Of a stretch of DNA of 35,819 nt, positions 18,213-26,074 are shown one piece after another. A model generated the notes under the pieces. The model did not search any database. It saw only the letters and a program-made list of their open reading frames with translations, and was not told where the DNA came from. The stretch lies in NCBI GenBank assembly GCA_903872565.1, contig CAIQLG010000047.1:1-35819 (forward strand), in the 5' to 3' direction. Position 1 is the stretch's first letter; each line of letters starts with the position of its first letter. Source of the DNA: an uncultured Lentisphaerota bacterium (GTDB lineage: Bacteria > Verrucomicrobiota > Lentisphaeria > Victivallales > GWF2-50-93). The translations under genes were made by a program, and so were the position numbers.

Positions 18213-19298
18213 CTATTTTACTATTTCCGGGAGTCCTTTTTCTTTAAGAAGTGAGTTCAGAATTGTAAGGTCATATATCCCGGAAAGATCAGGTTTTATT
18301 TTTCCGAGATACCCAAGCTTGAAAGCGTCATCCGCGGATTTAACGAGTGACTTGCATATGGGATCGTAGGTGATGTCAATATTCTTCATCGATTTCTCGA
18401 GTATGTCCTCAGGAATGGGTTTCGTCGTTATCCGTTTAATCTCATTGTTTATTATGACGCGCGCCTTCTCCGGATTCTTCGCAATGAAATCTATCGCCGC
18501 AAGATGCCCTGCGAGAAACCTCTTCACGAGTCCAGGTCTTTTCGCAAGAAATTCCGTGCTCACTATCACATGTGCGGTCACAAATTTGCCGTCAGGCCAC
18601 AGGGATCTCTCATCAAGGAAGATCTTGCCGTTGGCTTCCTGGACAAGCCTTGTCCCCCAGGGTTCAGGAACCCAGGCGCCGTCAACCCGTTTTTGCAGGA
18701 AGAGAGTCAGTATGTTCGGATTCTGAGTGGGAAGCACCTGCACTTTTCCGCCTTTTTCGACAGTGTTGAATCCGGCTTTTTCAATATAGGCTCTAAGCGC
18801 GACATCCTGTGTGTTGCCCATCTGGGGCGATGCGAATCTTTTGCCTTGAAGATCATTGTCCTTGTTTATCTCGTCATCATTCAGGGGGGCTGCCAATTTT
18901 TTACCCTGAAGATCCTTGGAGTCGTTTATTCCGGCATCATTTCTCACGATGAAAAGTGCGCCTCCGCTGGAAGAGCCGGCGATAATTTTTAATGCCTTTC
19001 CTCCGCTTTTGACATAACCGTTTATCGCGGGATTAGGTCCGATATATCCTATGTCTATTTCACCTGCAAACAGTGCCTCTATAAGTGATGGCCCTGCGTT
19101 GAAGGTCTTCAGATCAATCTTCACATTGTCTCCAAGCGCCTTCTGGAAGAAGCCCTCCGAAGTTCCCACAAGGGCAGGTGCATGCGTGAGGTTAGGGAAA
19201 TATCCGAGCCTGAGTGTTTCTTTCTTCTCTTCAGCCGAAAGTATGAACTGCCACGAGAGCAGCAATACTGAGATCGCAGCGATTGCGAACCTTTTCAT
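18213..19298 (-). CDS. ABC transporter substrate-binding protein, SsuA/NMT1 type, with internal duplication
   Basis: 361 residues from the ATG at 19298, which has AAGGAG at good spacing; the ORF extension to 19328 is unneeded. The signal peptide is 1-21 (MKRFAIAAISVLLLSWQFILS). The SsuA-family pattern is strong: LGYFPNLTHAPALVG (31-45), EALFAGEIDIGYIGPNPAINGY (74-95) and GALFIVRN. Residues 121-140 and 141-160 are imperfect copies; the relatives have one such segment. The family binds sulfonates, taurine or nitrate-type anions in the periplasm. A sulfonate role would fit sulfur scavenging, but the ligand is not determined. Confidence 0.9.
   Translation of the reverse strand: MKRFAIAAISVLLLSWQFILSAEEKKETLRLGYFPNLTHAPALVGTSEGFFQKALGDNVKIDLKTFNAGPSLIEALFAGEIDIGYIGPNPAINGYVKSGGKALKIIAGSSSGGALFIVRNDAGINDSKDLQGKKLAAPLNDDEINKDNDLQGKRFASPQMGNTQDVALRAYIEKAGFNTVEKGGKVQVLPTQNPNILTLFLQKRVDGAWVPEPWGTRLVQEANGKIFLDERSLWPDGKFVTAHVIVSTEFLAKRPGLVKRFLAGHLAAIDFIAKNPEKARVIINNEIKRITTKPIPEDILEKSMKNIDITYDPICKSLVKSADDAFKLGYLGKIKPDLSGIYDLTILNSLLKEKGLPEIVK
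18819..18938 (-). repeat. Tandem 60-bp in-frame duplication in the binding-protein gene
   Basis: Two adjacent 20-codon units (DAGINDSKDLQGKKLAAPLN, then DDEINKDNDLQGKRFASPQM) share 10 of 20 residues and are recognisably related at DNA level. Relatives run from the first type of segment straight into the GNTQD motif. Confidence 0.8.
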
Positions 19299-19397
19299 TC
19301 CAAATTCTCCTTTTATGTTGATTTTCAAGAAAAGCCGGACAGTTATAATATCTATAATTTATATAGGCAATATGTCAAACAGCGCTTGAAATAAATC

Positions 19398-19427
19398 TGA
19401 ATTTATTTAAATGAAAAACGATAACTC
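19398..19427. repeat. Half copy of the 1525-1590 inverted repeat
   Basis: This 30-bp stretch matches 1564-1593 at all but two or three positions, but the other arm is missing. It lies in the gap between the importer operon and PPK2. That gap is otherwise AT-rich and without a supportable gene. Confidence 0.55.
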
Positions 19428-19553
19428 CTCTAAATGGAAACTTGAGGTGTTGGATTTACAGTATGGGGAATTATATTCTTAACAGGATACCAGGGAAGAC
19501 TGTGTTTAAAGGTGACATGTAAATGTCGGAACAAGATCAAATGGAGGTTTGAT

Positions 19554-20369
19554 ATGGCATCGGCGACTAGGAAATATATGGTGGAGCCCGGCGGAAAAAT
19601 AAATCTTTCCAAGATGAATCCCGCAGAAACAGCCCTTTTTGAGGACGGCAAGAAAGTGGCGCTGGAAAAAAACGAAAAGATGCGCTCCAAGATTGATTCC
19701 ATGCAAGAGATGCTCTATGCCCAGAAGAAACATCGTATCCTGATTGTGCTGCAGGGCATAGACACTGCCGGCAAGGATGGTACGATCCGCCACGTCTTCG
19801 AGGGTGTCAATCCGCAGGGAGTGAAGGTCGCATCATTCAAGAAACCGACGGAGCCCGAGTCGGATCACGACTTCCTGTGGCGTGTTCACCCGCATGTTCC
19901 AGGCAAAGGCGAGATTGTGATATTCAACAGGAGCCATTATGAGGATGTCCTGGTGGTTCGAGTGCATGATCTCGTCCCGGAAAAAATATGGAAGAAACGC
20001 TATGATCACATAAACAATTTCGAGAAGATGCTTTCTGACGAGGGCGTCACAATATTGAAATTTTTCCTTTATATAGACAGGGACGAACAGAAAAAGAGGC
20101 TTCTTTCGAGGCAGTCCGACGAGACCAAGCAGTGGAAGCTCAGCGAAAGCGATGTTCCGGAACGAAAACTGTGGGACAAATATATAAAGGCCTACGAGGA
20201 GGCGATATCCAGGACAAGCACCAAGGATGCGCCCTGGTATGTCATTCCCTCTAACCACAAATGGTACAGGAACTATCTGATAAGCAGGATAATATCAGAG
20301 ACTATGGAAGACCTCAAACTTAAAATCCCGAAGCCGTCATTCGATGTGTCCAAGCTTGTGATTGAGTGA
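19554..20369 (+). CDS. ppk2: Polyphosphate kinase 2 family protein (PPK2)
   Basis: 271 residues. The ATG at 19554 follows GGAGG; the 14 codons upstream are not needed. Walker-A-like GIDTAGKDG (68-76) and the PPK2 lid and Walker-B-like motifs (VASFKKPTEPESDHDFLWR, VIFNRSHYEDVLVVRVH) are intact, with DAPWYVIPSNHKWYRN at the C-terminus. It resembles the PPK2-related polyphosphate:nucleotide phosphotransferase group, which makes NDPs/NTPs from polyphosphate or the reverse. It is a single-domain, cytoplasmic protein. Nothing beside it points to a partner. Confidence 0.93.
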   Translation: MASATRKYMVEPGGKINLSKMNPAETALFEDGKKVALEKNEKMRSKIDSMQEMLYAQKKHRILIVLQGIDTAGKDGTIRHVFEGVNPQGVKVASFKKPTEPESDHDFLWRVHPHVPGKGEIVIFNRSHYEDVLVVRVHDLVPEKIWKKRYDHINNFEKMLSDEGVTILKFFLYIDRDEQKKRLLSRQSDETKQWKLSESDVPERKLWDKYIKAYEEAISRTSTKDAPWYVIPSNHKWYRNYLISRIISETMEDLKLKIPKPSFDVSKLVIE

Positions 20370-20495
20370 GAATTAAAATACCGATTCAAGGGGCAGACAC
20401 TTTCCAATGGCATTGCCGAGACGGTTTTGAAATTTGGATTTCGCGGAAAAGCTGTTATAATAACTGTATATAAAATAAGAGGGAAATTCTTATGA
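20370..20495 (+). pseudogene. Probable remnant of a DUF4258-type toxin C-terminus
   Basis: An open frame with no start codon runs from after the PPK2 stop to TGA at 20493-20495. It ends GKAVIITVYKIRGKFL. The segment VIITVY is typical of the C-terminal strand of DUF4258 mRNA-interferase-like toxins, which normally sit directly 5' of a YgiT-type gene. The stop overlaps the next ATG (ATGA), the usual coupling. Only about the last 15 residues resemble the toxin, so the call is tentative. Confidence 0.35.
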
Positions 20496-20719
20496 TTTGC
20501 GACAATTGCGGAAAAAATAGAGCTTTCGAAAGAAAAATTACACATACCTATGGAAAAGGCAAGAGCCTTATACTGATTGAAAACATTCCTGTCATTGATT
20601 GTCCAGACTGTGGAGAGCAGGTACTTACTGCGGAAACAATCAAGGAAATTGAGAAGATTAAAAAAGGCAGGACTGCACATCTCAAACAGCGTTCTGTCCC
20701 AGTAGCCCAATTCGCATAA
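20492..20719 (+). CDS. YgiT-type zinc-finger antitoxin-like protein
   Basis: 75 residues. Two Cys pairs, C3-DN-C6 and C-PD-C (about 37-40), form the zinc-binding YgiT/MqsA N-terminal domain. The C-terminal helix EIEKIKKGR is short and lacks an evident helix-turn-helix. Such proteins neutralise a small RNase toxin encoded just upstream. Here only a fragment of a toxin-like frame is present, so this antitoxin may be an orphan or may control something else. Ribosome site GAGGGA lies just upstream. Confidence 0.75.
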   Translation: MICDNCGKNRAFERKITHTYGKGKSLILIENIPVIDCPDCGEQVLTAETIKEIEKIKKGRTAHLKQRSVPVAQFA

Positions 20720-21096
20720 TTATATTTGCCATAAAAAAGTTCCTGCCTTAATCAGATTTAAGGCGGGGAATATGATTCGTAAAAAAAGGAGATAAAAAAC
20801 AACTAAATTGTGCTTCGTGATCACCTCCCGATCAAATATCGGAAGAGATCCCGGGGCTAGAAAAAATCAATACGTAATTTTCGACAGACGTTTCTATCTG
20901 AAAACTGGTAATTTTCTCGTGTAAGGAACGATGTTGAAGGTTGCGCCCTCCTTTGGGCGCCTCCTTTGCATCCTTACACAGGCATACCAGTGCCTCAGAT
21001 AGAGTGCAGATGTGAGTGCGCCCTCTTTTTTTGGTAGCATTTCCATCCACACCACGCTTGCCGAGAATCGCCGCAATAAATAAAAAGGGGAATGTG
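20720..21096. other. Gene-free gap with strong hairpins
   Basis: 377 bp with no supportable coding gene. It holds the inverted repeat at 20742-20767, a compact hairpin GCGCCC-n6-GGGCGC (about 20943-20960), and the ribosome site GGGGAA for the next gene. A minus-strand ORF spanning 20832-21128 overlaps the secreted-protein start and looks spurious. It might be a leader region for the downstream gene or contain a small RNA (inference). Confidence 0.4.
20733..20767 (-). terminator. Leftward intrinsic-terminator-like hairpin
   Basis: Arms 20742-20751 and 20758-20767 pair at 9 of 10 positions. Read on the minus strand the stem is soon followed by a run of six T, the layout of an intrinsic terminator for leftward transcription. 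On the plus strand there is no T-run, so it is less likely to end the antitoxin transcript. Confidence 0.45.
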
Positions 21097-22185
21097 ATGA
21101 AAAAAATATCTGCAGTTTTATTGTTCATGATGGCAACATTTAATGTCTTTCCAGAAAGTAATTCCGGAGACCCAAAGGAACTAGTTCAGGCGAGGGAAGA
21201 ATATGCACGACAGGCGAAACGTGCTTGTGAACCGATAAAGAAGAAATATCTTCAATACCTCGAAGATCTAAAAAAACGACTCGGCGCAAAAGGCGACATC
21301 GAAGGTGCCATGGCAGTCCAGAATGAAATCAAGGATATTTCTTCGAAATCATTGAATGAAATTATTTCTTTGCCTGAATCCAAAGAAACCGCTCAATCTG
21401 CTAAAGAAAAAGAAGATGGAGACAACCCCGATTCAGATCAAGGTGATCCATTCAAGGAAAAACTCTGGCTCAAATCCATGAGGATCAAATCCGGAGAATA
21501 TACCGTCGGAACTGAACTAATAACAATAAAGAATGAAAAGGATAAACCAGCTCCTCTGATATCTGTTGAAAAAGGTGCTTTATGCAAAGATGGGAATATC
21601 TTTATTTCCCAAGGAAGCATTATAGCCAAAAAAGCGAAATTTGCAAATGTCGGCATCTCTGTTGAACTCGGGGGGTATTTTGAGGCTACTGATTGCATCT
21701 TTGAAAAATGCTCATTCGCCAAAGGCGGTGGTTGGTTTGTCGCTTTGTGGAGTTCAAGATGGAAATTCAAGAACTGTGTATTCACTGAAAAGTTTTTCAC
21801 AGGTTGGGACTCCGTGAACGTCGGTGTAATCATCGAGAATTGTACTTTTTATGGCATCACCTTCCCAACATTCAATTACAGAGACGATGCCGGAAAGGAA
21901 TGCCAGGATGAACAAAGGACAATAAAAGATTGCAGGTTTGTTGACTGTGCTATTCCCGAAAGCGTTTTAGCTGCGACAAAGAGTTGTCAATTTCAGAACT
22001 GCGAATTCCTGCCCGACAAGGAATATAACTACAAGACTTCTGTTAATGTCAATATCTATGTGAATAACACAAAGGGCGATATGCCAAAAGGGAATGATAA
22101 TCTTAAGTTCAATGTCGTGAAATCCACAAATGACGACAAGTCTATGCGAGGATCAAATATCAAGTACAATTATAAGAAGCCGTAG
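21097..22185 (+). CDS. Secreted coiled-coil plus right-handed beta-helix-like protein
   Basis: 362 residues; the ATG at 21097 follows GGGGAA and opens a signal peptide (KKISAVLLFMMATFNVFPES). Residues about 25-85 form a charged helical/coiled-coil segment with the motif YLEDLKKRLGAKGDIEGAMAVQNEI. The C-terminal half (about 145-320) has spaced, repeating N/D-C-x-F units such as ATDCIFEKCSF, KFKNCVFTE, IENCTFYG, IKDCRFVDC and FQNCEFLPD, as in parallel beta-helix proteins. The gene 38 bp downstream has the same N-terminal module and a different C-terminus. No enzyme family is recognised; an extracellular binding or structural role is inferred. AT-rich. Confidence 0.75.
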   Translation: MKKISAVLLFMMATFNVFPESNSGDPKELVQAREEYARQAKRACEPIKKKYLQYLEDLKKRLGAKGDIEGAMAVQNEIKDISSKSLNEIISLPESKETAQSAKEKEDGDNPDSDQGDPFKEKLWLKSMRIKSGEYTVGTELITIKNEKDKPAPLISVEKGALCKDGNIFISQGSIIAKKAKFANVGISVELGGYFEATDCIFEKCSFAKGGGWFVALWSSRWKFKNCVFTEKFFTGWDSVNVGVIIENCTFYGITFPTFNYRDDAGKECQDEQRTIKDCRFVDCAIPESVLAATKSCQFQNCEFLPDKEYNYKTSVNVNIYVNNTKGDMPKGNDNLKFNVVKSTNDDKSMRGSNIKYNYKKP

Positions 22186-22223
22186 AGAATACAATTAACA
22201 TGGGAAAGAAAGGAATCAATAAA

Positions 22224-23255
22224 ATGAAATCATGCTACTCCACACAATTTCTGATATGGGCGGCTTTATTATTTTTCAATTTTTCTGTGTTAGGCTTGGC
22301 TGAAGAAAAGAAAGATGATTCGCCGGAACTTTCCCAGGCAAGAAGCGATTTTCAGAAACAAGTCAAGACGATGCTAGATCCGATTACAAAAAAATATATA
22401 CAAAGGCTTGAAGACTTGAAGAAAAAGCTGGGTGCTAAAGGCGATATTGACGGTGCCAAGGCTGTCCAGGATGAAATAACAAGGTTAAAATCAATAGCTC
22501 CAGATTCTTTGGAAAATGAACCGAATTCAAAAGATGCTACAACAGAGAAGGTTTTGCTCGGAAAATGGTCCTTTGAAAAGAAAGATAGGTCTTATTCGGC
22601 AATCTGGACATTCCAAAAAGATGGAATCGTCTTGTCAAATAACGGGACACCTCGCGGCAATTGGGAAATAAGAAAAGATGTAGTGTATATCAATTGGGGG
22701 GGCAGTGCTTGGGAGGAATTTGTTCTTCCATTAAATCCAAATTCGACTGAGTGTAATTCTCACGTTGGTGGCTCAAAATGTGGTGTGGCAAAAAAAAAGA
22801 CATCAACTGAAAATTGTTTAGTAATCTGGAATCAACATAATGCTCACCATGATGACAGAGGAACAAAAAAGGTAAATATTATATTTTATGATAATAATCA
22901 GGAGATTAATAAAATAGAAAATCAGGAATTAAAATGGGAAAAAGGGAAAGACTGTAAAAATACATTCTCGCTGCCTGATAAAGAATTTGACAAGGTTAGG
23001 GTTGAGATTATCGAACATATCGGTTTATCTGGAGGACTATCCGAAATAGAAATTTGGAAAGATGGTGAAAATATTGCATTAAAATCAAAAGTCTCTGTAT
23101 CTGGTGTTTTTTCAAACAATAATGATTATTCAGGAGACCGGCTAATAGATGGAATAACTTCGTCTTCAGCTGAAGGTGTTGGATTTTGGCTATTGCACGA
23201 TAAAGCCACAGGTTGGTGTGAACTTAGTGATTTTAATAAGACTGTCAAAAAATAA
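22224..23255 (+). CDS. Secreted coiled-coil protein with lipocalin-like and F5/8-C-like segments
   Basis: 343 residues. The start at 22224 follows AAAGGA; the ATG at 22200 has no ribosome site. The signal peptide spans residues 1-28 (hydrophobic TQFLIWAALLFFNFSVLGLA). Residues about 30-85 repeat the neighbour's motif nearly exactly: YIQRLEDLKKKLGAKGDIDGAKAVQDEI. The middle part (about 105-160, LLGKWSFEKKDRSYSAIWTFQKDGIVL) resembles small beta-barrel domains with a repeated W/F pattern. The last 100 residues (VRVEIIEHIGLSGGLSEIEIW, SVSGVF, RLIDGITSS, GFWLLHD) look like a discoidin/F5/8-C sugar-binding fold. Weak homology only. It probably acts with the preceding protein. Confidence 0.7.
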   Translation: MKSCYSTQFLIWAALLFFNFSVLGLAEEKKDDSPELSQARSDFQKQVKTMLDPITKKYIQRLEDLKKKLGAKGDIDGAKAVQDEITRLKSIAPDSLENEPNSKDATTEKVLLGKWSFEKKDRSYSAIWTFQKDGIVLSNNGTPRGNWEIRKDVVYINWGGSAWEEFVLPLNPNSTECNSHVGGSKCGVAKKKTSTENCLVIWNQHNAHHDDRGTKKVNIIFYDNNQEINKIENQELKWEKGKDCKNTFSLPDKEFDKVRVEIIEHIGLSGGLSEIEIWKDGENIALKSKVSVSGVFSNNNDYSGDRLIDGITSSSAEGVGFWLLHDKATGWCELSDFNKTVKK

Positions 23256-23285
23256 TAAACGTCAACCAATAATAATGGAGGAAAA

Positions 23286-23480
23286 ATGAACAGAAACTGT
23301 AGAGAAATTGAAAAGTTTGAGGATTTAAACTTCAAGCAACAGGCCAGCAGGATCAACGCACATGTGTCAACTTTGGGGAAAGCGATAAAAGCCCACCTGA
23401 AAAAGTCAAATAAACCAGAAGAAACTTTGCGCAAATGCACCAGTCAAATAGCAAGAATGACGGTGCGATTATTGAAATAA
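23286..23480 (+). CDS. Small hypothetical protein (64 residues)
   Basis: A strong ribosome site (GGAGG) stands 5-6 nt before the ATG, which lies 30 bp after the preceding stop. The protein is basic and mostly helical (LNFKQQASRINAHVSTLGKAIKAHLKK), without signal peptide or known motif. The ribosome site and operon position make it a credible gene. Function unknown. Confidence 0.5.
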   Translation: MNRNCREIEKFEDLNFKQQASRINAHVSTLGKAIKAHLKKSNKPEETLRKCTSQIARMTVRLLK

Positions 23481-23563
23481 ACCACTATCCTTGGAAACTT
23501 TGTTCAAGGCTTTGTCTTTTTCTGGTAATTCCAATTCCATGTCAAATTGATTTTATAAAATAG

Positions 23564-23615
23564 GTAGGGACGCCTCGCCGAGGCGTCCGCGGCGGTCTCG
23601 GCGAGACCGCCCTAC
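23564..23615. repeat. GTAGGG...CCCTAC double-hairpin repeat
   Basis: Two perfect 9-bp stems lie back to back: GGACGCCTC/GAGGCGTCC with loop GCC, and GGCGGTCTC/GAGACCGCC with loop GGC. Both are bounded by inverted GTAGGG and CCCTAC. The GC-rich block stands out in AT-rich surroundings. A reversed GGCTTCGCAGGG module, shared with the 6.0-kb repeat, follows at about 23622-23633. Confidence 0.75.
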
Positions 23616-23820
23616 CAAAGCCCCTGCGAAGCCGATTAAAATTATGCCATTTGGATATAACATTTAAAATATCAATTTGACTTTTATTTAGAATAAGTAC
23701 AAGAAAAAAACAGACAAAGCCACTGGTCAACTCAAATACCATAATATTTTAGGGAAATTTGGGAATTGATTTCTTTCTATAAGTCATGACTCAGAGCAGA
23801 TTCCGCTGTATGTGAAAAAA

Positions 23821-23872
23821 GTAGGTCTGGTTTCGATGAACCCAGACATGCCAAGTCTCATCGAGACTTGGC
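23821..23872. repeat. GTAGGTCTGG palindromic repeat, short form
   Basis: GTCTGG pairs with CCAGAC (23825-23847), and GCCAAGTCTC-atc-GAGACTTGGC is a perfect 10-bp stem (23850-23872). It matches the reverse complement of the longer repeat at 31807-31895. Confidence 0.75.
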
Positions 23873-23925
23873 GAACGTTTATTACAAGGTTAAGTTTTTG
23901 CTGCGCAAAAACTTAATGGTGAAGT

Positions 23926-25236
23926 CTATTTTATCAGGCTTCTGTCACCGATGTCCGGAGTGGCATACAGTGGAAGGAATCGGATTTTTTGTTCAGGAAG
24001 TTCCTTGTAGGGAGCGCTGTAGAGGACTATACCCTTTGGGCAGTTTGGGTAGTTCTCCAACATTAAGTGAAGACTGCGCAGCTTGCCTGACGGCCCGGAC
24101 TTTACTTCCACCGGGTAGATCTCTCCTTTTTTCACCGCGAGGAAATCCACTTCTGCGTTACTGTTCCTTGCGTCACGCGCCCAGTAGTAAAGATCGTTGC
24201 CGTGCCAGGCAATCAATTCCTGGGCTACAAACTGTTCCGCAAGCTTGCCACGATAGATTGCCAGGAGATCGTCATGCGCGATTTCGATGTCCGCCGGAAC
24301 TTGGCAAAGCCTCTGCATAAGGCCGATATCCAAGATGCAGGCTTTGAATTTGCCGGAAGCCGCCGTGGCTCCAAGAGGCAGACCAGACGGATTACAGGAT
24401 GGAATCTTATGCAGGAGTTTCGCTTTTACCAGCAGATCAAAAGCCTTGTGCGCAGTTTGATATGAGAAGTTCGAGCTGAGGCGGGTGTACTTCAATTGTT
24501 CTCCGACCGATTTGGCGACATTGAGAAATACTTCGTCCATACATTCGATGTCAACCCGCGGTTTATATTTTGAGAAATCATCGCGAAATGATTCAATTAT
24601 TTCCGACTGAACAGAGAATGCCTCTATCATCGAGCCAGTATCGCGGTAAGCCTTTACCGCTTCCGGCATACCACCGACAAAAAAATAGTTTTTCAGCTCC
24701 GAGAGGATGGCCTGTTGCAGGGATTCACTAAGCTCCGCCTGAAATGTAAGCACTTTTTCAGCCATAGGGACTTTCCCCAAGGCCAGCAAATATTCATAAA
24801 ATGTCATGGGGTGAACGTGCAGATACTGAATTCGTCCTACGGGAACAGATATCTCGCCGAAGGCAAACTCCAGCAGGGATCCCGCTGCAACAACATGAAG
24901 CTCCGGCATTTTTTCATAAAAATAACGCAGTGACATTATTGCCCGGGGACAAGCTTGTACTTCGTCAAGAAAGAGAAGTGTCTTTCCGGGCAGAATCCTG
25001 CCTGCTGCAAACTCCAGACCCTTGAGAATCTCGCGAGGATCAAGACTGCCTTCAAAATATCTGTGCAAATTCCGTTGAGCCTCCAAGTCAACAGTGACAA
25101 CATGTTTAAACTCTTTTGCGAGCACATTTTCGACCAACCAAGTTTTACCCACCTGTCGCGCTCCGCGGATTATCAAAGGCTTCCGTCTTGCTGAATCTTT
25201 CCAGTCAAGAATTTTTTGTTCAGCTAATCGTTTCAT
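23926..25236 (-). CDS. AAA family ATPase with DUF4143 (AAA_14)
   Basis: 436 residues with GGGAG before the ATG. Walker A GARQVGKT (25-32), Walker B LLFLDEVQ and the sensor-like VVAAGSLLEF lie in the N-terminal AAA_14 domain. The C-terminal DUF4143 region ends with ARDARNSNAEVDFLAVKKGEIYPVEVK, a PD-(D/E)XK-like nuclease core (E-x-D...E-x-K). The family is common and variable in bacteria and archaea, and often found in accessory regions; cellular role unknown. Length is normal and all motifs are intact. Confidence 0.92.
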   Translation of the reverse strand: MKRLAEQKILDWKDSARRKPLIIRGARQVGKTWLVENVLAKEFKHVVTVDLEAQRNLHRYFEGSLDPREILKGLEFAAGRILPGKTLLFLDEVQACPRAIMSLRYFYEKMPELHVVAAGSLLEFAFGEISVPVGRIQYLHVHPMTFYEYLLALGKVPMAEKVLTFQAELSESLQQAILSELKNYFFVGGMPEAVKAYRDTGSMIEAFSVQSEIIESFRDDFSKYKPRVDIECMDEVFLNVAKSVGEQLKYTRLSSNFSYQTAHKAFDLLVKAKLLHKIPSCNPSGLPLGATAASGKFKACILDIGLMQRLCQVPADIEIAHDDLLAIYRGKLAEQFVAQELIAWHGNDLYYWARDARNSNAEVDFLAVKKGEIYPVEVKSGPSGKLRSLHLMLENYPNCPKGIVLYSAPYKELPEQKIRFLPLYATPDIGDRSLIK

Positions 25237-25420
25237 GGCGTTGCTCCCTTAGGTTACTATTATTCAGCTAAGTTCTATTAAACAATAGTAATATAATGCA
25301 TATGCCTCTAAAATCCAGTAATGATTTAGAAAATATTGAAGATTCTTTATTGAAACTCAGGAAACCCCGTCCTCCGGGCGAAGCCAGGTGTTTCGCGGGA
25401 AATATCCTGATTCTTCCACT

Positions 25421-26005
25421 TCATAATTTTCCCCAAGCTGAGTGCTGGACTATGCGCCCCTCTCTCTTCCAGTTTTTCTCAAAGTCGGTTTCGATTTCCG
25501 CAATGTCTTCGATGAGGCTGTTGTCCTTGTGGAAAAGTCCAGACTTCTCCATTTCGCCGCAGACTGAATTGAAATACCGGGAGTCGTCTGTGGAGAAATG
25601 GAAAGTTCCCCCGGTTTTTAGTATTCTTGACAATGAGCCTATGAATTCGGAGCAGATCAGTCTTTTCGACTCGTGCTTGTCTTTAGGCCAGGGATCTGGG
25701 CAGAGAATATGAATCCTGTCAATCGAGGAGTCCGGGAGCAGTATTCCGGCGAGGAATCTTGACTCGGATCTCAGGATTGCGAGATTCGCGAGATTTTCTC
25801 TTTCGGCCTTTTTTTTAAGCTTGCGGAGCCTTCCGATCATGACATCGGACGCCATTATTAGGCGGTCGGGGTGGAGCCTGGCGAGCGCACATGAGAATGT
25901 CCCTTTTCCGCATCCGAGGTCGAGTTCGGTCTTTCCCGACGTGGGGACGGATTCGGCGGAATAAGCCTGAGTGAGAATTATAATATCAATGTTTTTTCTG
26001 TTCAT
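25421..26005 (-). CDS. trmB: tRNA (guanine-N7-)-methyltransferase
   Basis: 194 residues from the ATG at 26005; the upstream in-frame Met codons add only an unconserved hydrophobic stretch. SAM motif I is ELDLGCGKGTF (about 27-37), motif III-IV is RIHILCPDPWPKDKHESKRL (the TrmB signature PDPWPK), and the C-terminus has GTFHFSTDDSRYFN. It methylates G46 in the variable loop of tRNA using S-adenosylmethionine. Divergent from ptsP by 69 bp. The N-terminus is shorter than in typical TrmB. Confidence 0.9.
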   Translation of the reverse strand: MNRKNIDIIILTQAYSAESVPTSGKTELDLGCGKGTFSCALARLHPDRLIMASDVMIGRLRKLKKKAERENLANLAILRSESRFLAGILLPDSSIDRIHILCPDPWPKDKHESKRLICSEFIGSLSRILKTGGTFHFSTDDSRYFNSVCGEMEKSGLFHKDNSLIEDIAEIETDFEKNWKREGRIVQHSAWGKL

Positions 26006-26074
26006 GGCTGGAATAATATACGGATAATAATTATCTTTCAAGAGGGAATAAAACAAAAAGAACAAGAGAGACAG

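Larger units (their letters stand above)
23481..23925. other. Gene-free gap carrying two palindromic repeats
   Basis: 445 bp without a supportable gene, between the small ORF and the convergent AAA ATPase gene. Besides the two repeats annotated separately, an 11-bp perfect inverted pair GTCAAATTGAT (23541-23551) and its complement (23671-23681) flank the first repeat. A weak CCTTG/CAAGG hairpin with a T-rich tail (about 23490-23517) could terminate the small-ORF transcript. Confidence 0.5.

Noticed and set aside
20832-21128. 98-residue minus-strand ORF in the gap before the secreted gene
   Set aside because: It overlaps the secreted gene start and has no supportable motif or ribosome site.
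25296-25420. Possible coding between the AAA ATPase and trmB
   Set aside because: Only short frames without ribosome sites; the longer plus-strand frame overlaps trmB in antisense.
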